Part shown: in pieces, positions 1 to 8,646 of the stretch
Numbering within the stretch: position 1 is the stretch's first letter
Layout of the letters: every line of letters starts with the position of its first letter
Origin: Pseudomonas viridiflava
GTDB taxonomy: Bacteria; Pseudomonadota; Gammaproteobacteria; Pseudomonadales; Pseudomonadaceae
Assembly: GCF_900589395.1 (NCBI RefSeq)
Contig: NZ_UUIS01000075.1
Span: 451,697-515,696, forward strand
Direction of reading: 5' to 3'
DNA: 64,000 nucleotides
Notes under the pieces: model-generated
The model's database searches: none
Told to the model about the DNA's origin: nothing
What the model saw: the letters and a program-made list of their open reading frames with translations, nothing else
Position numbers and translations under genes: made by a program

Positions 1-833
1 TGCGTGCTGATCACGGTCGACGCCGGCCCCAGCATCTCGACCGGCGATTGCGGGTTGACGAAGCGTTCCAGGCCCCGCTCGCGCAACGGGTTGAAGGTGA
101 TCACCGGCACCTGGCGCTTACGCGCCGCTTGCAGCGGGTGCAGCATGCGCGGGCTGTTGCTGCCGACGTTCTGGCCGAAGAAGAAAATGCAATCGGTGTG
201 TTCGAAGTCATCCAGCGTGACCGTGCCTACCGGCACGCCAATGCTTTCCTGCAAGCCGACCGAGGTGCTTTCGTGGCACATGTTCGAGCTGTCGGGCAGG
301 TTATTGGTGCCATAGGCGCGGGCTAAGAGCTGATACATGAACGACGCTTCCAGCGACGCCCGGCCGGAGGCATAGAAGACCACCTCATCGGGTGCCAGCC
401 GGCGCAGTTCGGCGCCGATTTCCTTGTAGGCCTGCGCCCAACTGGTGGGCCGGTAACGATCATCCCTGGCGTCGTAGCGCAACGGATGGGTCAACCGCCC
501 GTGTTGCTCCAGGGCATGATCGCTCCAGCCGCGCAGTTCGGTCAGGGTGTGGCGGGCAAAGAAATCCGGGGCGGTTCTGAGCGCTGTCAGCTCCCAGGCC
601 GTGGCCTTGGCGCCGTTTTCACAGAACTCCAGCGCCAGCGGATGGGCCGGCTTGGCCCAGGCGCAACTCACGCACCCGACGCCCTTGGGTTTGTTCAGCC
701 GCAGCAATGTCGCCGGCGCATGGCGCCACGCCTGCTCACGCCAGAGAATGTTCATGACCGAACGGGCCGAGCCCCACCCTCCCGACGCCGAGAGATAAGG
801 CCGGAACCGGGCAGTGGAATGGATAAGCTGCAT
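1..833 (-). CDS. FdhF/YdeP-family molybdopterin oxidoreductase, N-terminal part
   Basis: The N-terminal 277 or so residues of a molybdopterin oxidoreductase of the YdeP/FdhF-like group; the rest lies beyond the left edge. Visible family features are the GGWGSARSV start region, a CVSC pair (the two-cysteine remnant of the iron-sulfur motif typical of YdeP), and the FFFGQNVGSNSPRM and FNPLRERG segments of the molybdopterin-binding fold. The ATG at 833 is preceded by AAGGGGCG, a good ribosome site. The substrate of these enzymes is poorly defined; in enteric bacteria YdeP is linked to acid resistance. The family call is firm and the reaction is unknown. Confidence 0.85.
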   Translation of the reverse strand, partial: MQLIHSTARFRPYLSASGGWGSARSVMNILWREQAWRHAPATLLRLNKPKGVGCVSCAWAKPAHPLALEFCENGAKATAWELTALRTAPDFFARHTLTELRGWSDHALEQHGRLTHPLRYDARDDRYRPTSWAQAYKEIGAELRRLAPDEVVFYASGRASLEASFMYQLLARAYGTNNLPDSSNMCHESTSVGLQESIGVPVGTVTLDDFEHTDCIFFFGQNVGSNSPRMLHPLQAARKRQVPVITFNPLRERGLERFVNPQSPVEMLGPASTVIST

Positions 834-907
834 CGAACGCCCCTTGCTGGAAGGCCCTGAAGGCCTGTGGAAAATCCTTGAATCCACTGCAAGGGACTGT
901 CTGCGAT

Positions 908-1546
908 TCAGCCTTGTTCAACGGCCTTGTCGCGTTCTACGACCGATGGCACATGGGCATGCCGGAACAGACCCTGCCCTATTTCCCAGGCAACCTGGAG
1001 ATGAGCCTGTGCCGGCTGCGTTTCCGACTCGAACACCAGCGCAGAGCTGATGACCGGCGCACCGCAGTAATCGAAAATGCCGTGGTCGATCTGGCTTTTC
1101 ATCGCCGCACCGTAGCCATGGCGCGCATACGTACCGGCGTCAGCACCGGCCACGCCAAGCAGATGGACCTGCAGGTGGCCCAGCTTCTTGATCAGGGTGG
1201 CTTCCAGGCTGAAATCGAATGCCCAGCCATTGCAGAACACCCGGTCGATCCAGCCCTTGAGCAGCGCCGGCATCGACCACCAATACACCGGGTAGACCAG
1301 CACCAGCGCATCGGCACGCTCGATCCGCGCCTGTTCGGCCAGGACATCGGCAGGTGGCTGGCTTTTGTGGCGATGAACCGCGCCATCGGCCGCTGTAAAT
1401 CGGGGGTCGAAACCGGTCGCTGCCAGGTCGAGGATTTCATGGCTGTGCGACAGGTCAGCCTCGGTCAGCCCCAGCGCCACTTGCCTGGCCAGGCTGTGAG
1501 TCAAGGAGGATGCATCGTGATGGGCAACGACGATAAGCGTGTGCAT
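908..1546 (-). CDS. NAD(P)H dehydrogenase (quinone), flavodoxin fold
   Basis: A 212-residue protein of the NQO1/MdaB/KefF flavodoxin-like family, expected to bind FAD or FMN and reduce quinones by two electrons in the cytoplasm. It starts MHTLIVVAHHDASSLT (the beta1/flavin-phosphate loop) and contains LVLVYPVYWWSMPALLKGW, the conserved flavin-contacting segment, and an LLGVAGADAGTYARHGY segment. It is divergent from the TetR gene at 1646 across 99 bp that carry a repeated operator-like motif, so it is probably the regulator's main target and may respond to quinones or electrophiles. The family is clear; the physiological substrate is inferred. Confidence 0.85.
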   Translation of the reverse strand: MHTLIVVAHHDASSLTHSLARQVALGLTEADLSHSHEILDLAATGFDPRFTAADGAVHRHKSQPPADVLAEQARIERADALVLVYPVYWWSMPALLKGWIDRVFCNGWAFDFSLEATLIKKLGHLQVHLLGVAGADAGTYARHGYGAAMKSQIDHGIFDYCGAPVISSALVFESETQPAQAHLQVAWEIGQGLFRHAHVPSVVERDKAVEQG

Positions 1547-1600
1547 GGGCGGTTCCTTGTAGACGGATGATCAGTCGATTGCGAGGCGGCGCCTGACGCA

Positions 1601-1641
1601 ATATACTTTTGGTAGGTTTCGGTAACTTACTTTTGGTATAT
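1601..1641. promoter_or_regulatory. Putative TetR operator in divergent promoter
   Basis: Two perfect 11-bp direct repeats, TACTTTTGGTA, lie at 1604-1614 and 1628-1638, start to start 24 bp. The outer ends ATATAC and GGTATAT also form an inverted repeat. The block abuts the TetR start codon at 1646 and lies in the promoter of the divergent quinone reductase. Position and symmetry suggest an autoregulatory operator; binding is inferred. Confidence 0.5.
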
Positions 1642-1645
1642 AGCG

Positions 1646-2254
1646 ATGTCAAGCCCATCCTCACCTGCCCGCGCCCAGCCACGCCAGCGTCTGTCGCGAG
1701 AAAATCGCCTGGCCCAGTTGCTGGGCGTGGCCTGGAAAATCGTTCGTGAACAAGGCACCGAAGCGCTGACGCTGGGTCACCTGGCCGAACAGGCGGGTGT
1801 CACCAAGCCGGTGGTCTACGATCACTTTGCGGATCGTCCGGCGTTGCTGTGCACGCTGTACCAGGATTTCGACGAGCGTCAGACGGCGCTGTTCGATGCA
1901 GCCTTGCAACACAGCGAAGCGAGCGCCGAGGCCAAGGCGTGGGTGATTGCCAATGCCTATGTGGACTGCGTGCTGCAGCAAGGCCGTGAAATCGCAGGCG
2001 TACTTGCCGCGCTCAGCAGCTCGCCGGAGCTGGCGCGGGTCAAGCAGGCGTATGAGGCGGCGTTCATGGACAAATGCCGGGCCGTGCTGGCGCCCTTTAT
2101 TGGCGATGCGCAGCTGTCAACCGCGCATTTACGCGCCATGCTCGGCGCTGCCGAAGCGCTGTCGGCCGCCGCGGCATCCGCTGAGGTGTCGCCGCCACAG
2201 GCCAAGGCCGAACTGTATGAAGTGATCGTGTCGATGCTCAACCGCGCCCGCTAA
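1646..2254 (+). CDS. TetR/AcrR-family transcriptional regulator
   Basis: A 202-residue repressor-type regulator. Residues about 20-65 hold the TetR helix-turn-helix, with LTLGHLAEQAGVTKPVVYDHF matching the usual core (the G-V-x-K-x-x-x-Y-x-H-F end is plain). The remaining helices form the ligand-binding and dimer domain and are not specific enough to name a ligand. It is transcribed away from the quinone reductase and starts five bases after a repeated motif, so autoregulation with control of that neighbour is likely. A hairpin after the stop codon separates it from the convergent cinA-like gene. Confidence 0.9.
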   Translation: MSSPSSPARAQPRQRLSRENRLAQLLGVAWKIVREQGTEALTLGHLAEQAGVTKPVVYDHFADRPALLCTLYQDFDERQTALFDAALQHSEASAEAKAWVIANAYVDCVLQQGREIAGVLAALSSSPELARVKQAYEAAFMDKCRAVLAPFIGDAQLSTAHLRAMLGAAEALSAAAASAEVSPPQAKAELYEVIVSMLNRAR

Positions 2255-2274
2255 AGCCGGCGCCCAGCCGGTTT
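2253..2274. terminator. Bidirectional hairpin terminator
   Basis: CCGGC (2257-2261) and GCCGG (2267-2271) form a 5-bp stem with a GCCCA loop, flanked by AAA on the left and TTTA on the right. It lies exactly between the convergent TetR and CinA genes. The stem is short, so efficiency is uncertain. Confidence 0.45.
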
Positions 2275-2770
2275 ATCCCGACTCGCCCGCCAGCATTCGC
2301 TGGTGAAAGCCGGCCAAGCGGTCCAGCGCGTAGAGCGCGGCCTCTTTCTGCAGGTTCGACCGGTCGCCGAAAAACCGCTCGCGCCGGGTAAAGACACTGA
2401 TGCGCTTGCCCTGGACAAATCCCCAGGCAAAACACACGGTGCCGGCCGGAATGCCGTCGACGTCTTCGCTGCCGCATAACCCTGTGGTGGCAATCACCAC
2501 ATTGGCCGGGCTGTCACGCAGTGCGCCTATGGCCATTTCCCGGGCCACTTCATTGCTGGTGAGGTTGAAGCATTCCATGGTCTTGAGGCTGACGCCCAGC
2601 AGCCGGTGCTTGGCCTCGGGTGAATACACCACATAACCGCTTTCCATGACTTCGCCACAGTGCGGCACTTCAGCCAGCAGCGAGACAATTCTTCCGGCCG
2701 TGCAGGACTCGGCCGTGGTGAGGTAAAGGGAATGGGACTTGAGGTAGTCGACAACTTCGGCAGGGTTCAT
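2273..2770 (-). CDS. CinA-family nicotinamide-nucleotide amidase (PncC type)
   Basis: A 165-residue stand-alone CinA C-terminal domain. The family deamidates nicotinamide mononucleotide to nicotinate mononucleotide in the pyridine-nucleotide salvage cycle. Recognisable segments are LTTAESCTAGRI (active-site Ser and Thr), ESGYVVYSPEAKHRLLGV, and the ATTGLCGSEDVDGIPAGTV block. A longer reading to 2890 is possible, but the ATG at 2770 has GGAGTG ten bases upstream and gives the usual PncC length, so it is preferred. A second copy of this domain is common in Pseudomonas besides the CinA next to recA; this one is not beside recA. Confidence 0.85.
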   Translation of the reverse strand: MNPAEVVDYLKSHSLYLTTAESCTAGRIVSLLAEVPHCGEVMESGYVVYSPEAKHRLLGVSLKTMECFNLTSNEVAREMAIGALRDSPANVVIATTGLCGSEDVDGIPAGTVCFAWGFVQGKRISVFTRRERFFGDRSNLQKEAALYALDRLAGFHQRMLAGESG

Positions 2771-3008
2771 TACGCACTCCGCATCCAATACGTTTGTTTC
2801 TGGCTGCACCCGGTTTTTTATAAGACAGGCCTTGCAGCGTTGAGGTTTCGACGCGACATGACAGCCACTTGATCCATTGCCGCGCTTCATTACAAGACGA
2901 ACGGTTTAAATTCGCGGCCGACCTGGTCCGTCTGGAATATTGGTCGGAACTTAGCCGGCCGACACCGCCTCATTTAACTATCATCCCCACGATCAGGCTG
3001 ATAGCGAT

Positions 3009-4232
3009 ATGAGAGCACTTACCTATCACGGCGCCAACAACGTCAAGGTCGACACCGTTGCGGATCCGGTCCTGCAGCAACCTGACGACATCATTTTGCG
3101 TGTCACGGCCACCGCCATCTGCGGCTCCGACCTGCACCTTTATCGCGGCAAGATTCCGGCCGTAGAGCATGGCGACATATTCGGCCATGAATTCATGGGC
3201 GTGGTCGAAGAAGCCGGCACTGCGGTCACCGCCGTCAGGCCCGGTGACCGGGTGGTGATCCCGTTCGTGATTGCCTGCGGCAGTTGTTTCTTTTGCCAGC
3301 ACGACCTGTTTGCCGCCTGCGAAACCACCAACACCGGGCGCGGTGCCATTCTCAATAAAAAGTCCATACCTGCCGGCGCGGCGCTGTTCGGCTTCAGCCA
3401 CCTGTACGGTGGCGTGCCTGGCGGCCAGGCGGAATACGTAAGGGTGCCCAAGGCCAATACCGGGCCGTTCAAGGTGCCGGGCACGCTGGCGGATGAAAAA
3501 GTGCTGTTTCTGTCCGACATCCTGCCCACCGCTTACCAGGCGGTCACCAATGCCGAAATCGGCAATGGCTCCAGCCTCGCCATCTACGGCGCAGGGCCGG
3601 TCGGGCTGTTATGTGCGGCCGTGGCGCGCATGCTGGGCGCCGAACGCATTTTCATGGTCGACCACCATGCCTACCGCCTGGCGTATGCGCAGAAAACCTA
3701 TGGCGTGATTCCGATCAATTTCGACGAGGACGATGACCCGGCCGACACCATCATCCAGCAGACGCCAGGCATGCGCGGGGTCGATGGTGTGGTTGACGCG
3801 GTGGGGTTCGAAGCCAAGGGCAGTACCACTGAAACCATCCTGGCCACGCTCAAGCTCGAAGGCAGCAGCGGCAAGGCCCTGCGCCAATGCATCGCGGCAG
3901 TCAGGCGCGGTGGCGTGGTCAGCGTACCGGGCGTGTACGCCGGGTTCATTCACGGGTTTATGTTTGGCGATGCGTTCGACAAGGGCCTGACCTTCCGCAT
4001 GGGCCAGACCCATGTGCAGCGCTACTTGCCCGAGCTGCTGGGGCATATCGAGACCGGCCGGCTGGCGCCGGAAGCCATCATTACCCATCGCCTGTCGCTG
4101 GAGCAGGCGGCCGAAGGCTACAAGATTTTCGACAAGCGCCAGGAAGACTGCCGCAAGGTCATTCTGACGCCGGGCAAAAGCCATATCGAGGCCCCCATCG
4201 TCGAGTCGGTAGGCGTCGTACCGGTCGTTTAA
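3009..4232 (+). CDS. Zinc-dependent alcohol dehydrogenase (MDR family)
   Basis: A 407-residue medium-chain dehydrogenase resembling the glutathione-independent formaldehyde dehydrogenase and threonine-dehydrogenase-like branch. Catalytic zinc ligands are C38 (in ICGSDLH), H60 and E61 (GHEFMG). Structural zinc cysteines are C90, C93, C96 and C104 (CGSCFFCQHDLFAAC). The Rossmann signature is seen as YGAGPVGLLCA. Zinc-rich MDR proteins of this length usually act on simple alcohols or aldehydes with NAD; the substrate here is not known. The small membrane gene 24 bp downstream probably belongs to the same transcript. Confidence 0.87.
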   Translation: MRALTYHGANNVKVDTVADPVLQQPDDIILRVTATAICGSDLHLYRGKIPAVEHGDIFGHEFMGVVEEAGTAVTAVRPGDRVVIPFVIACGSCFFCQHDLFAACETTNTGRGAILNKKSIPAGAALFGFSHLYGGVPGGQAEYVRVPKANTGPFKVPGTLADEKVLFLSDILPTAYQAVTNAEIGNGSSLAIYGAGPVGLLCAAVARMLGAERIFMVDHHAYRLAYAQKTYGVIPINFDEDDDPADTIIQQTPGMRGVDGVVDAVGFEAKGSTTETILATLKLEGSSGKALRQCIAAVRRGGVVSVPGVYAGFIHGFMFGDAFDKGLTFRMGQTHVQRYLPELLGHIETGRLAPEAIITHRLSLEQAAEGYKIFDKRQEDCRKVILTPGKSHIEAPIVESVGVVPVV

Positions 4233-4256
4233 ACGCGCTACACAAGGAGCTGCCTC

Positions 4257-4478
4257 ATGGAAACGTCACTGTTCTCGATCGCCTTGACAATCATCATCCT
4301 GTTGCTGGACATCTGGGCTGTGGTCAGCGTCTGGCGCAGCACCAAATCGTCGGGCACGAAAATAGGCTGGACTATCCTGATACTTGCCATGCCGCTGGTA
4401 GGCCTGGCGATCTGGGGCATCGCCGGCCCCCGTGGTATCGCCAGACCGCCCAGCTCACCCAATCACAGCAAGGGCTGA
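4257..4478 (+). CDS. Small PLDc_N-domain membrane protein
   Basis: A 73-residue protein with two predicted membrane helices (about residues 5-25 and 36-56) joined by a short basic loop. The W-x-x-x-S pattern in the first half and the I-L-x-M-P-L-V-G-L-A-I-W-G core match the N-terminal domain of cardiolipin-synthase-like phospholipase D proteins. No catalytic HKD motif follows, so it is a stand-alone membrane domain of unknown role. It has an AAGGAG ribosome site and follows the alcohol dehydrogenase by 24 bp. It is convergent with the FAD oxidoreductase, with only 8 bp between stop codons. Confidence 0.75.
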   Translation: METSLFSIALTIIILLLDIWAVVSVWRSTKSSGTKIGWTILILAMPLVGLAIWGIAGPRGIARPPSSPNHSKG

Positions 4479-4486
4479 GCCTGGTC

Positions 4487-5782
4487 TCAGGCAAAACGTG
4501 TGAAGCGGTAAGGCGCCGGGTCGATGATCGGCGCCTGTCCTGACACCAGGTCGGCCGCCAGTTGCCCGGCAGCCGGTGAAGTGCCGAAACCATGGCCGGA
4601 AAAACCACTGGCCAGCACCAGGCCAGAAATTGCAGACACTTGGTCTATAACCGGATTTGAGTCGGGCGTTATATCGATGGTCCCCGCCCACGCCTGCTCG
4701 ATCTCGGCATTCTGAAACACCGGCCAGGCGGCCCGCAGGTTACGCATGGCCTCGTCGTTGAGCCCGGTGTTGGCCGCCGGGTCCTGCACGCGTACACGCT
4801 CAAAGGGCGAAACGGCATCGGCCTTCCAGCGTCGGGCCAGGGCCAGGTCCTTGAAGAAATACGTGCCCATGGAAATTCGCAGAAAGTCGCGCTGCGACTT
4901 CAAGGCTGGCAGGTATTTGCTCCCCAACAGGAAGTGATCCAGGGTCAGGAAAGCATCCAGGGCACCGCGCTGGGTGATGATGTAGCCCCCGTCGATATGC
5001 TTGCGAAAGGAAAAATCCGGCGCGCCCACGGCAATGTCGGTCGGTCCGTTCATGGGTCGGGTGCGCAGCACCGAGCAGGTCAGTGGCAGCGTGGGCAGGT
5101 TGATGCCCAGGTTGCCCAGGAAACGGCGCGACCACAGGCCTGCGGCCAACAGCACCTGCTCGCACCGAATCTCGCCACGCTCGGTGACCACGCCACTGAT
5201 TCGCCCGCCCGAGGTTTGCACGGTACGCACCGCACACTGCTCGATGATCACCGCGCCCTTGGCGATGGCCGCATTGGCAATGGCGCTGGCGGCCAGCGTC
5301 GGTTCGGCACGGCCGTCTGACGGTGTGTAGATGCCGCCAAGCCAGTCGCCCTGCCCGCCTGGCACATGCCGGGCAATTTCCTGCTTGCTCAGCAGGCGTG
5401 AACCCAGCGCCAGCGGCTCTACGCCCTTGAGCCATTGCTCATGCATCGCCATCTGCGCCTCATTGCGGGCGATGAACATGATGCCGGCCTGGCGATAACC
5501 GACATCGGCCCCGACCCGCTCGGGCATTTGCGCCCACAGCCGGTCGGCGGCCTGGGCCAACGGGATGTCGGCGGCGTGGCGGCTGGTCTTGCGGATCCAG
5601 CCCAGGTTGCGCGACGACTGCTCACCGGCCAGCCGGCCTTTTTCCAGGACCACGACCGGGATATTGCGCTCGGCCAATGTCAGGGCCGCTGTCAGGCCGA
5701 TGATGCCGCCGCCGATGATGACCACCGTGGTCGACGTCGGCAGCGGATGGGAGGTGTTTACAGGCGCAATGGTTGGGGCCAT
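4487..5782 (-). CDS. FAD-dependent oxidoreductase, DadA/DAO family
   Basis: A 431-residue amine/amino-acid oxidoreductase. The N-terminal dinucleotide fold is plain (VVIIGGGIIGLTAAL, then the VVVLEKG acidic end of beta2). The C-terminal FAD loop reads SGFSGHGFGTSPAAGQLAADL. It should remove electrons from a C-N bond and release an imine, which suits the neighbouring Rid protein and ornithine-cyclodeaminase-like protein. The open frame extends to 6187, but that extra part runs through a REP element and only the ATG at 5782 fits the family's N-terminus. The gene is separated from the Rid gene by a 140-bp REP pair, so it may have its own transcript or be expressed at a reduced level. Confidence 0.85.
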   Translation of the reverse strand: MAPTIAPVNTSHPLPTSTTVVIIGGGIIGLTAALTLAERNIPVVVLEKGRLAGEQSSRNLGWIRKTSRHAADIPLAQAADRLWAQMPERVGADVGYRQAGIMFIARNEAQMAMHEQWLKGVEPLALGSRLLSKQEIARHVPGGQGDWLGGIYTPSDGRAEPTLAASAIANAAIAKGAVIIEQCAVRTVQTSGGRISGVVTERGEIRCEQVLLAAGLWSRRFLGNLGINLPTLPLTCSVLRTRPMNGPTDIAVGAPDFSFRKHIDGGYIITQRGALDAFLTLDHFLLGSKYLPALKSQRDFLRISMGTYFFKDLALARRWKADAVSPFERVRVQDPAANTGLNDEAMRNLRAAWPVFQNAEIEQAWAGTIDITPDSNPVIDQVSAISGLVLASGFSGHGFGTSPAAGQLAADLVSGQAPIIDPAPYRFTRFA

Positions 5783-5852
5783 GGGTCTATGACTCTGGAA
5801 GACTGGTAAAAAATCACCCGCCGCGCTGCCGCGCAGCAAACATGGAGCCGGG

Positions 5853-5992
5853 GTAGGAGCGCGCTTGCCCGCGACCGGCTGCGTTAGCAGTCGTAAAATT
5901 GCAGCGTTTCGCAGATTTAAAGTCGCAAATTTGCAGCGTTTCGCAGATTTTGCGAGCGCTACGCACTCGGTCGCGGGCAAGCGCGCTCCTAC
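5853..5992. repeat. REP-A inverted pair (REPIN-like)
   Basis: GTAGGAGCGCGCTTGCCCGC at the left end is repeated in inverse orientation at the right end, around a partly symmetric A+T-rich centre with repeated TGCAGCGTTTCGCAG motifs. This is the window's type A repeat, seen seven times. Here it lies between two genes of one operon, and its right end supplies the TAG stop of the Rid gene. Confidence 0.9.
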
Positions 5993-6408
5993 AGGAGACT
6001 GATCGGCGTCACTTCGGCGCGTGAGGCACCGCGGTAGGCGGTCACTTCCAGTTCGACCTTGTAGACGGTCGAGCCCAGTGGCGGGCAGGTCACGGTGCTG
6101 GCCGGGTCGATGCCGCGAAACTTCTGGCCAATGATGTCCATCACCTGCGGCACATCGGCCGGGTCCTGAATGAATACCCGCGAGCACACCACGTCGGCCA
6201 GGCTGGCCTCCACTGCCGCCAGTGCCGCCTCGATGTTGGCGAACACCTGGTGGGTCTGCTCGACCAGGTCTTCGGGGATTTCCTTGGTCTGCGGATTACG
6301 ACCGGCGGTGTTGGACACGAAGATCCAGTTGTCGACGGCGACCAGGCGCGAGTAGCTGGCCATCTCTTCGAACTTGGAACCGGTCTTGAGCTTGGTGATC
6401 TGGGTCAT
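5989..6408 (-). CDS. RidA/YjgF-family protein
   Basis: A 139-residue Rid-superfamily protein (MTQITKLKTGSKFEEMASYSR start; VSNTAGRNPQTKEIPEDL and CSRVFIQDPADV core). Canonical RidA hydrolyses reactive imines and enamines from amino-acid metabolism using a conserved arginine in the segment before the last strand. Here that stretch reads DPASTVTCPPL without an arginine, so it belongs to a divergent Rid subgroup whose chemistry is less certain. Sitting between an FAD amine oxidoreductase and an ornithine-cyclodeaminase homologue, it probably handles an imine intermediate. The stop codon TAG is formed by the first bases of the adjoining REP element. Confidence 0.88.
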   Translation of the reverse strand: MTQITKLKTGSKFEEMASYSRLVAVDNWIFVSNTAGRNPQTKEIPEDLVEQTHQVFANIEAALAAVEASLADVVCSRVFIQDPADVPQVMDIIGQKFRGIDPASTVTCPPLGSTVYKVELEVTAYRGASRAEVTPISLL

Positions 6409-6435
6409 GCTGTATTCCTTATGAAAAATGCGTGA

Positions 6436-7575
6436 TCAGCTGAGAACAGGGGTTTCCCAGAGGTTCAGCTTGATGCCGATACCACGCTCGATGGCATTGC
6501 GGTACACCACCGTGCCCCAGGCCACGTCCTCGACCGGCATGCCACCGACCGACATCAGGATGATTTCTTCATCGCTCACACGGCCCGGCGCATCGCCGGC
6601 GATGATCTTGCCGATGTCCTCGACCTGCTCGGGCTGCAACGAGCCCTCGGCGATCATGTCCATGAAGCGCACACCGATCACCGGCACGCAGTGGTGCGCA
6701 GGCTTGGGCAACTCATGGAACCAGGCCTGGTAAAGACCGGTGTTGTCGACCACTTTGCGCACATCAGCCTGCTCCATGCCGGCGTCGATGTTGCACGCGG
6801 CCGGCATTGCCAGAAACGCGCCGGGCTTGACCCACTCGCGCTTCACGATCGGATAGGCCGCCGGGTCGCCGACTTCGCCGGAGCTGCAGTAGGTCACCAG
6901 GTCCGAGCCGCGCACGACGTCTTCGAGGGTGTCGACCACCTGGACATTGACGATCTGCGGGAAGGTGACGCCCACCCAGGTCAGGAAATCGTCCAGGCTG
7001 CGCTGCCCGCGCCCCTTGATCTTTAGGGTGTCGATCTGTGGGCACACCGCCATGAACGCGGCCACCGAGGTCTTGCCCATCACGCCCGGCCCAAGCAGGC
7101 CGATGACTCTGGAGTCCTTGCGCGCCAGATGGCGGGCGCCGACACCGGGAATGGCACCGGTGCGGTAGGCCGACAACAGGTTGGCCGACATATGCGCCAG
7201 TGGCGCGCCGGTGTCCGGGTCGTTGAGGGTGAACATCAGGATCGAACGCGGCAGGCCCTTGTCGCGGTTAGCGATGTTGGAGCCGTACCATTTCACGCCT
7301 GCCGTGCAGAAATTGCCGCCCAGGTACGCCGGCATCGCCATCATGCGCCGGTCAGCCGTGGGCTTGGGCATGCTCGGGAACGGCGAGTTTTCGGGAAAGG
7401 TCACCATGGCGCCGTGCGAATCGTTGTTCGGTCCCGCCATGCGATAGTCGCCGTGGTACAGCAGGCCGAACATCTCCTCCATGGTGTCGACGCACGAAGG
7501 CATGTCGGTCACCCCGGCGCGGATCATGTCCTGCTCAGACAAGTAGATAAAGTCGATCTTGGCATTGTGGGTCAT
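6436..7575 (-). CDS. Ornithine cyclodeaminase/mu-crystallin family protein (tyramine-oxidase subunit B-like)
   Basis: A 379-residue NAD(P)-binding protein of the ornithine cyclodeaminase/alanine dehydrogenase family. Key segments are AGVKWYGSN (substrate lysine region), HMSANLLSAYRTGA and VIGLLGPGVMGKTSVAAF (dinucleotide loop). It closely resembles the proteins annotated in Pseudomonas as tyramine oxidase subunit B, which I recall from the aromatic-amine catabolon; that name is from memory. It heads the operon with Rid and FAD oxidoreductase. The ATG at 7575 is chosen over 7599 because GAGAT precedes it and the family begins with this THNAKIDF segment. Confidence 0.82.
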   Translation of the reverse strand: MTHNAKIDFIYLSEQDMIRAGVTDMPSCVDTMEEMFGLLYHGDYRMAGPNNDSHGAMVTFPENSPFPSMPKPTADRRMMAMPAYLGGNFCTAGVKWYGSNIANRDKGLPRSILMFTLNDPDTGAPLAHMSANLLSAYRTGAIPGVGARHLARKDSRVIGLLGPGVMGKTSVAAFMAVCPQIDTLKIKGRGQRSLDDFLTWVGVTFPQIVNVQVVDTLEDVVRGSDLVTYCSSGEVGDPAAYPIVKREWVKPGAFLAMPAACNIDAGMEQADVRKVVDNTGLYQAWFHELPKPAHHCVPVIGVRFMDMIAEGSLQPEQVEDIGKIIAGDAPGRVSDEEIILMSVGGMPVEDVAWGTVVYRNAIERGIGIKLNLWETPVLS

Positions 7576-7792
7576 GTTTATCTCGAAGCACTGGGACACA
7601 GTGGGCGGCTGTAGCGCCGCATTCGGCCTGCCACGCTTTCGCTGTCCGGGTCAGGTGATTTCGAGTCTAGGGAGGCCGTTGGCGGGCGTATTGTAAAAAC
7701 CCGACATGCTCGGGCAACGGGCCGCTGGTGCGCTAATTGCAATGCAATGGCAACCGTGAACACGTGCACATTGCCTTTCAGGTGCAAGATCC

Positions 7793-8623
7793 ATGACCTC
7801 ATCCATTCCCGCCCTTCTGCGGCGCGACCTTGGCGAACAGCCCTGGTTTGTGCTGAATTCATCACGTTACCGGGTCATCAACACCCGTCATCCGGCCATT
7901 TCTCACTTTTATGCGCTGGACATCGCCGCGCCGGCAGACCTGACCTTTGCGGTGCCCGATGGCTGCGTGGATATTCTGTTCGACTGCGACACCCGCCGGC
8001 CGGGTGCCAAGTTGTGTGGCACGCCGCTGAAGGCCCAGCGGGTGGATTTGCTACACCAGCACCGTTACTTCGGGGTGCGTTTTCGTCCCGGGGTGATACC
8101 AGGCTTTGCTCACAACCTGGCCGAAGACCTGGCCGAACAGCAAATCGACCTGCAGGACCTGCTGCCAAATGCCCAGGCCATGATCGACGGCATTACCTGC
8201 GAGGCGCAGTTCGATGCGCAGATGGCGCTGTTCAACGGCTTTGCCCCCTCCACCCTCGCGCGCAACACCTCGGCGCTCACGACCCTGATCATCGACAAGG
8301 TGCTGGCGCACCGGGGCGACATTCGTGTCAGCCAGCTGGAGGCCCTGAGCGGCTACACCGAGCGCACGCTGCAGCGCCAGTTTCGCCACGACACCGGCAT
8401 GACGCCCAAGACCTTTTGCCGCATCATCCGCTGCCAGGCGGCATTGAGCTGCATCGGCAGCGGGTCCGAGCTGTCGTTTTCCGACCTGGCGCAGGACCTG
8501 GGCTTTACCGATCAGTCGCACTTCCTGCGCGACTTCAAGCAACTGATCAGCACCACGCCCAACGATTACCAACGCCAGCTGATCAAAAATGCCGATCGGG
8601 CACGGATTGACGTGACGGCCTGA
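7793..8623 (+). CDS. AraC-family transcriptional regulator
   Basis: A 276-residue regulator with an N-terminal DUF6597-like sensing region (FAVPDGCVDILFD) and a C-terminal AraC DNA-binding domain from about residue 170. The two helix-turn-helices are seen as VSQLEALSGYTERTLQRQF and FSDLAQDLGFTDQSHFLRDF. It is divergent from the cyclodeaminase-Rid-FAD operon across a 217-bp gap and is the obvious candidate activator of that operon. The inducer is presumably the amine or amino acid oxidised there; this is inferred from position only. Confidence 0.88.
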   Translation: MTSSIPALLRRDLGEQPWFVLNSSRYRVINTRHPAISHFYALDIAAPADLTFAVPDGCVDILFDCDTRRPGAKLCGTPLKAQRVDLLHQHRYFGVRFRPGVIPGFAHNLAEDLAEQQIDLQDLLPNAQAMIDGITCEAQFDAQMALFNGFAPSTLARNTSALTTLIIDKVLAHRGDIRVSQLEALSGYTERTLQRQFRHDTGMTPKTFCRIIRCQAALSCIGSGSELSFSDLAQDLGFTDQSHFLRDFKQLISTTPNDYQRQLIKNADRARIDVTA

Positions 8624-8646
8624 TGCGCCTGCTTGTGGTGCGCATC

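Noticed and set aside
5783..6187. 135-codon N-terminal extension of the FAD oxidoreductase
   Set aside because: It translates a REP-A element and overlaps the Rid gene; the FAD-binding fold starts shortly after Met at 5782.
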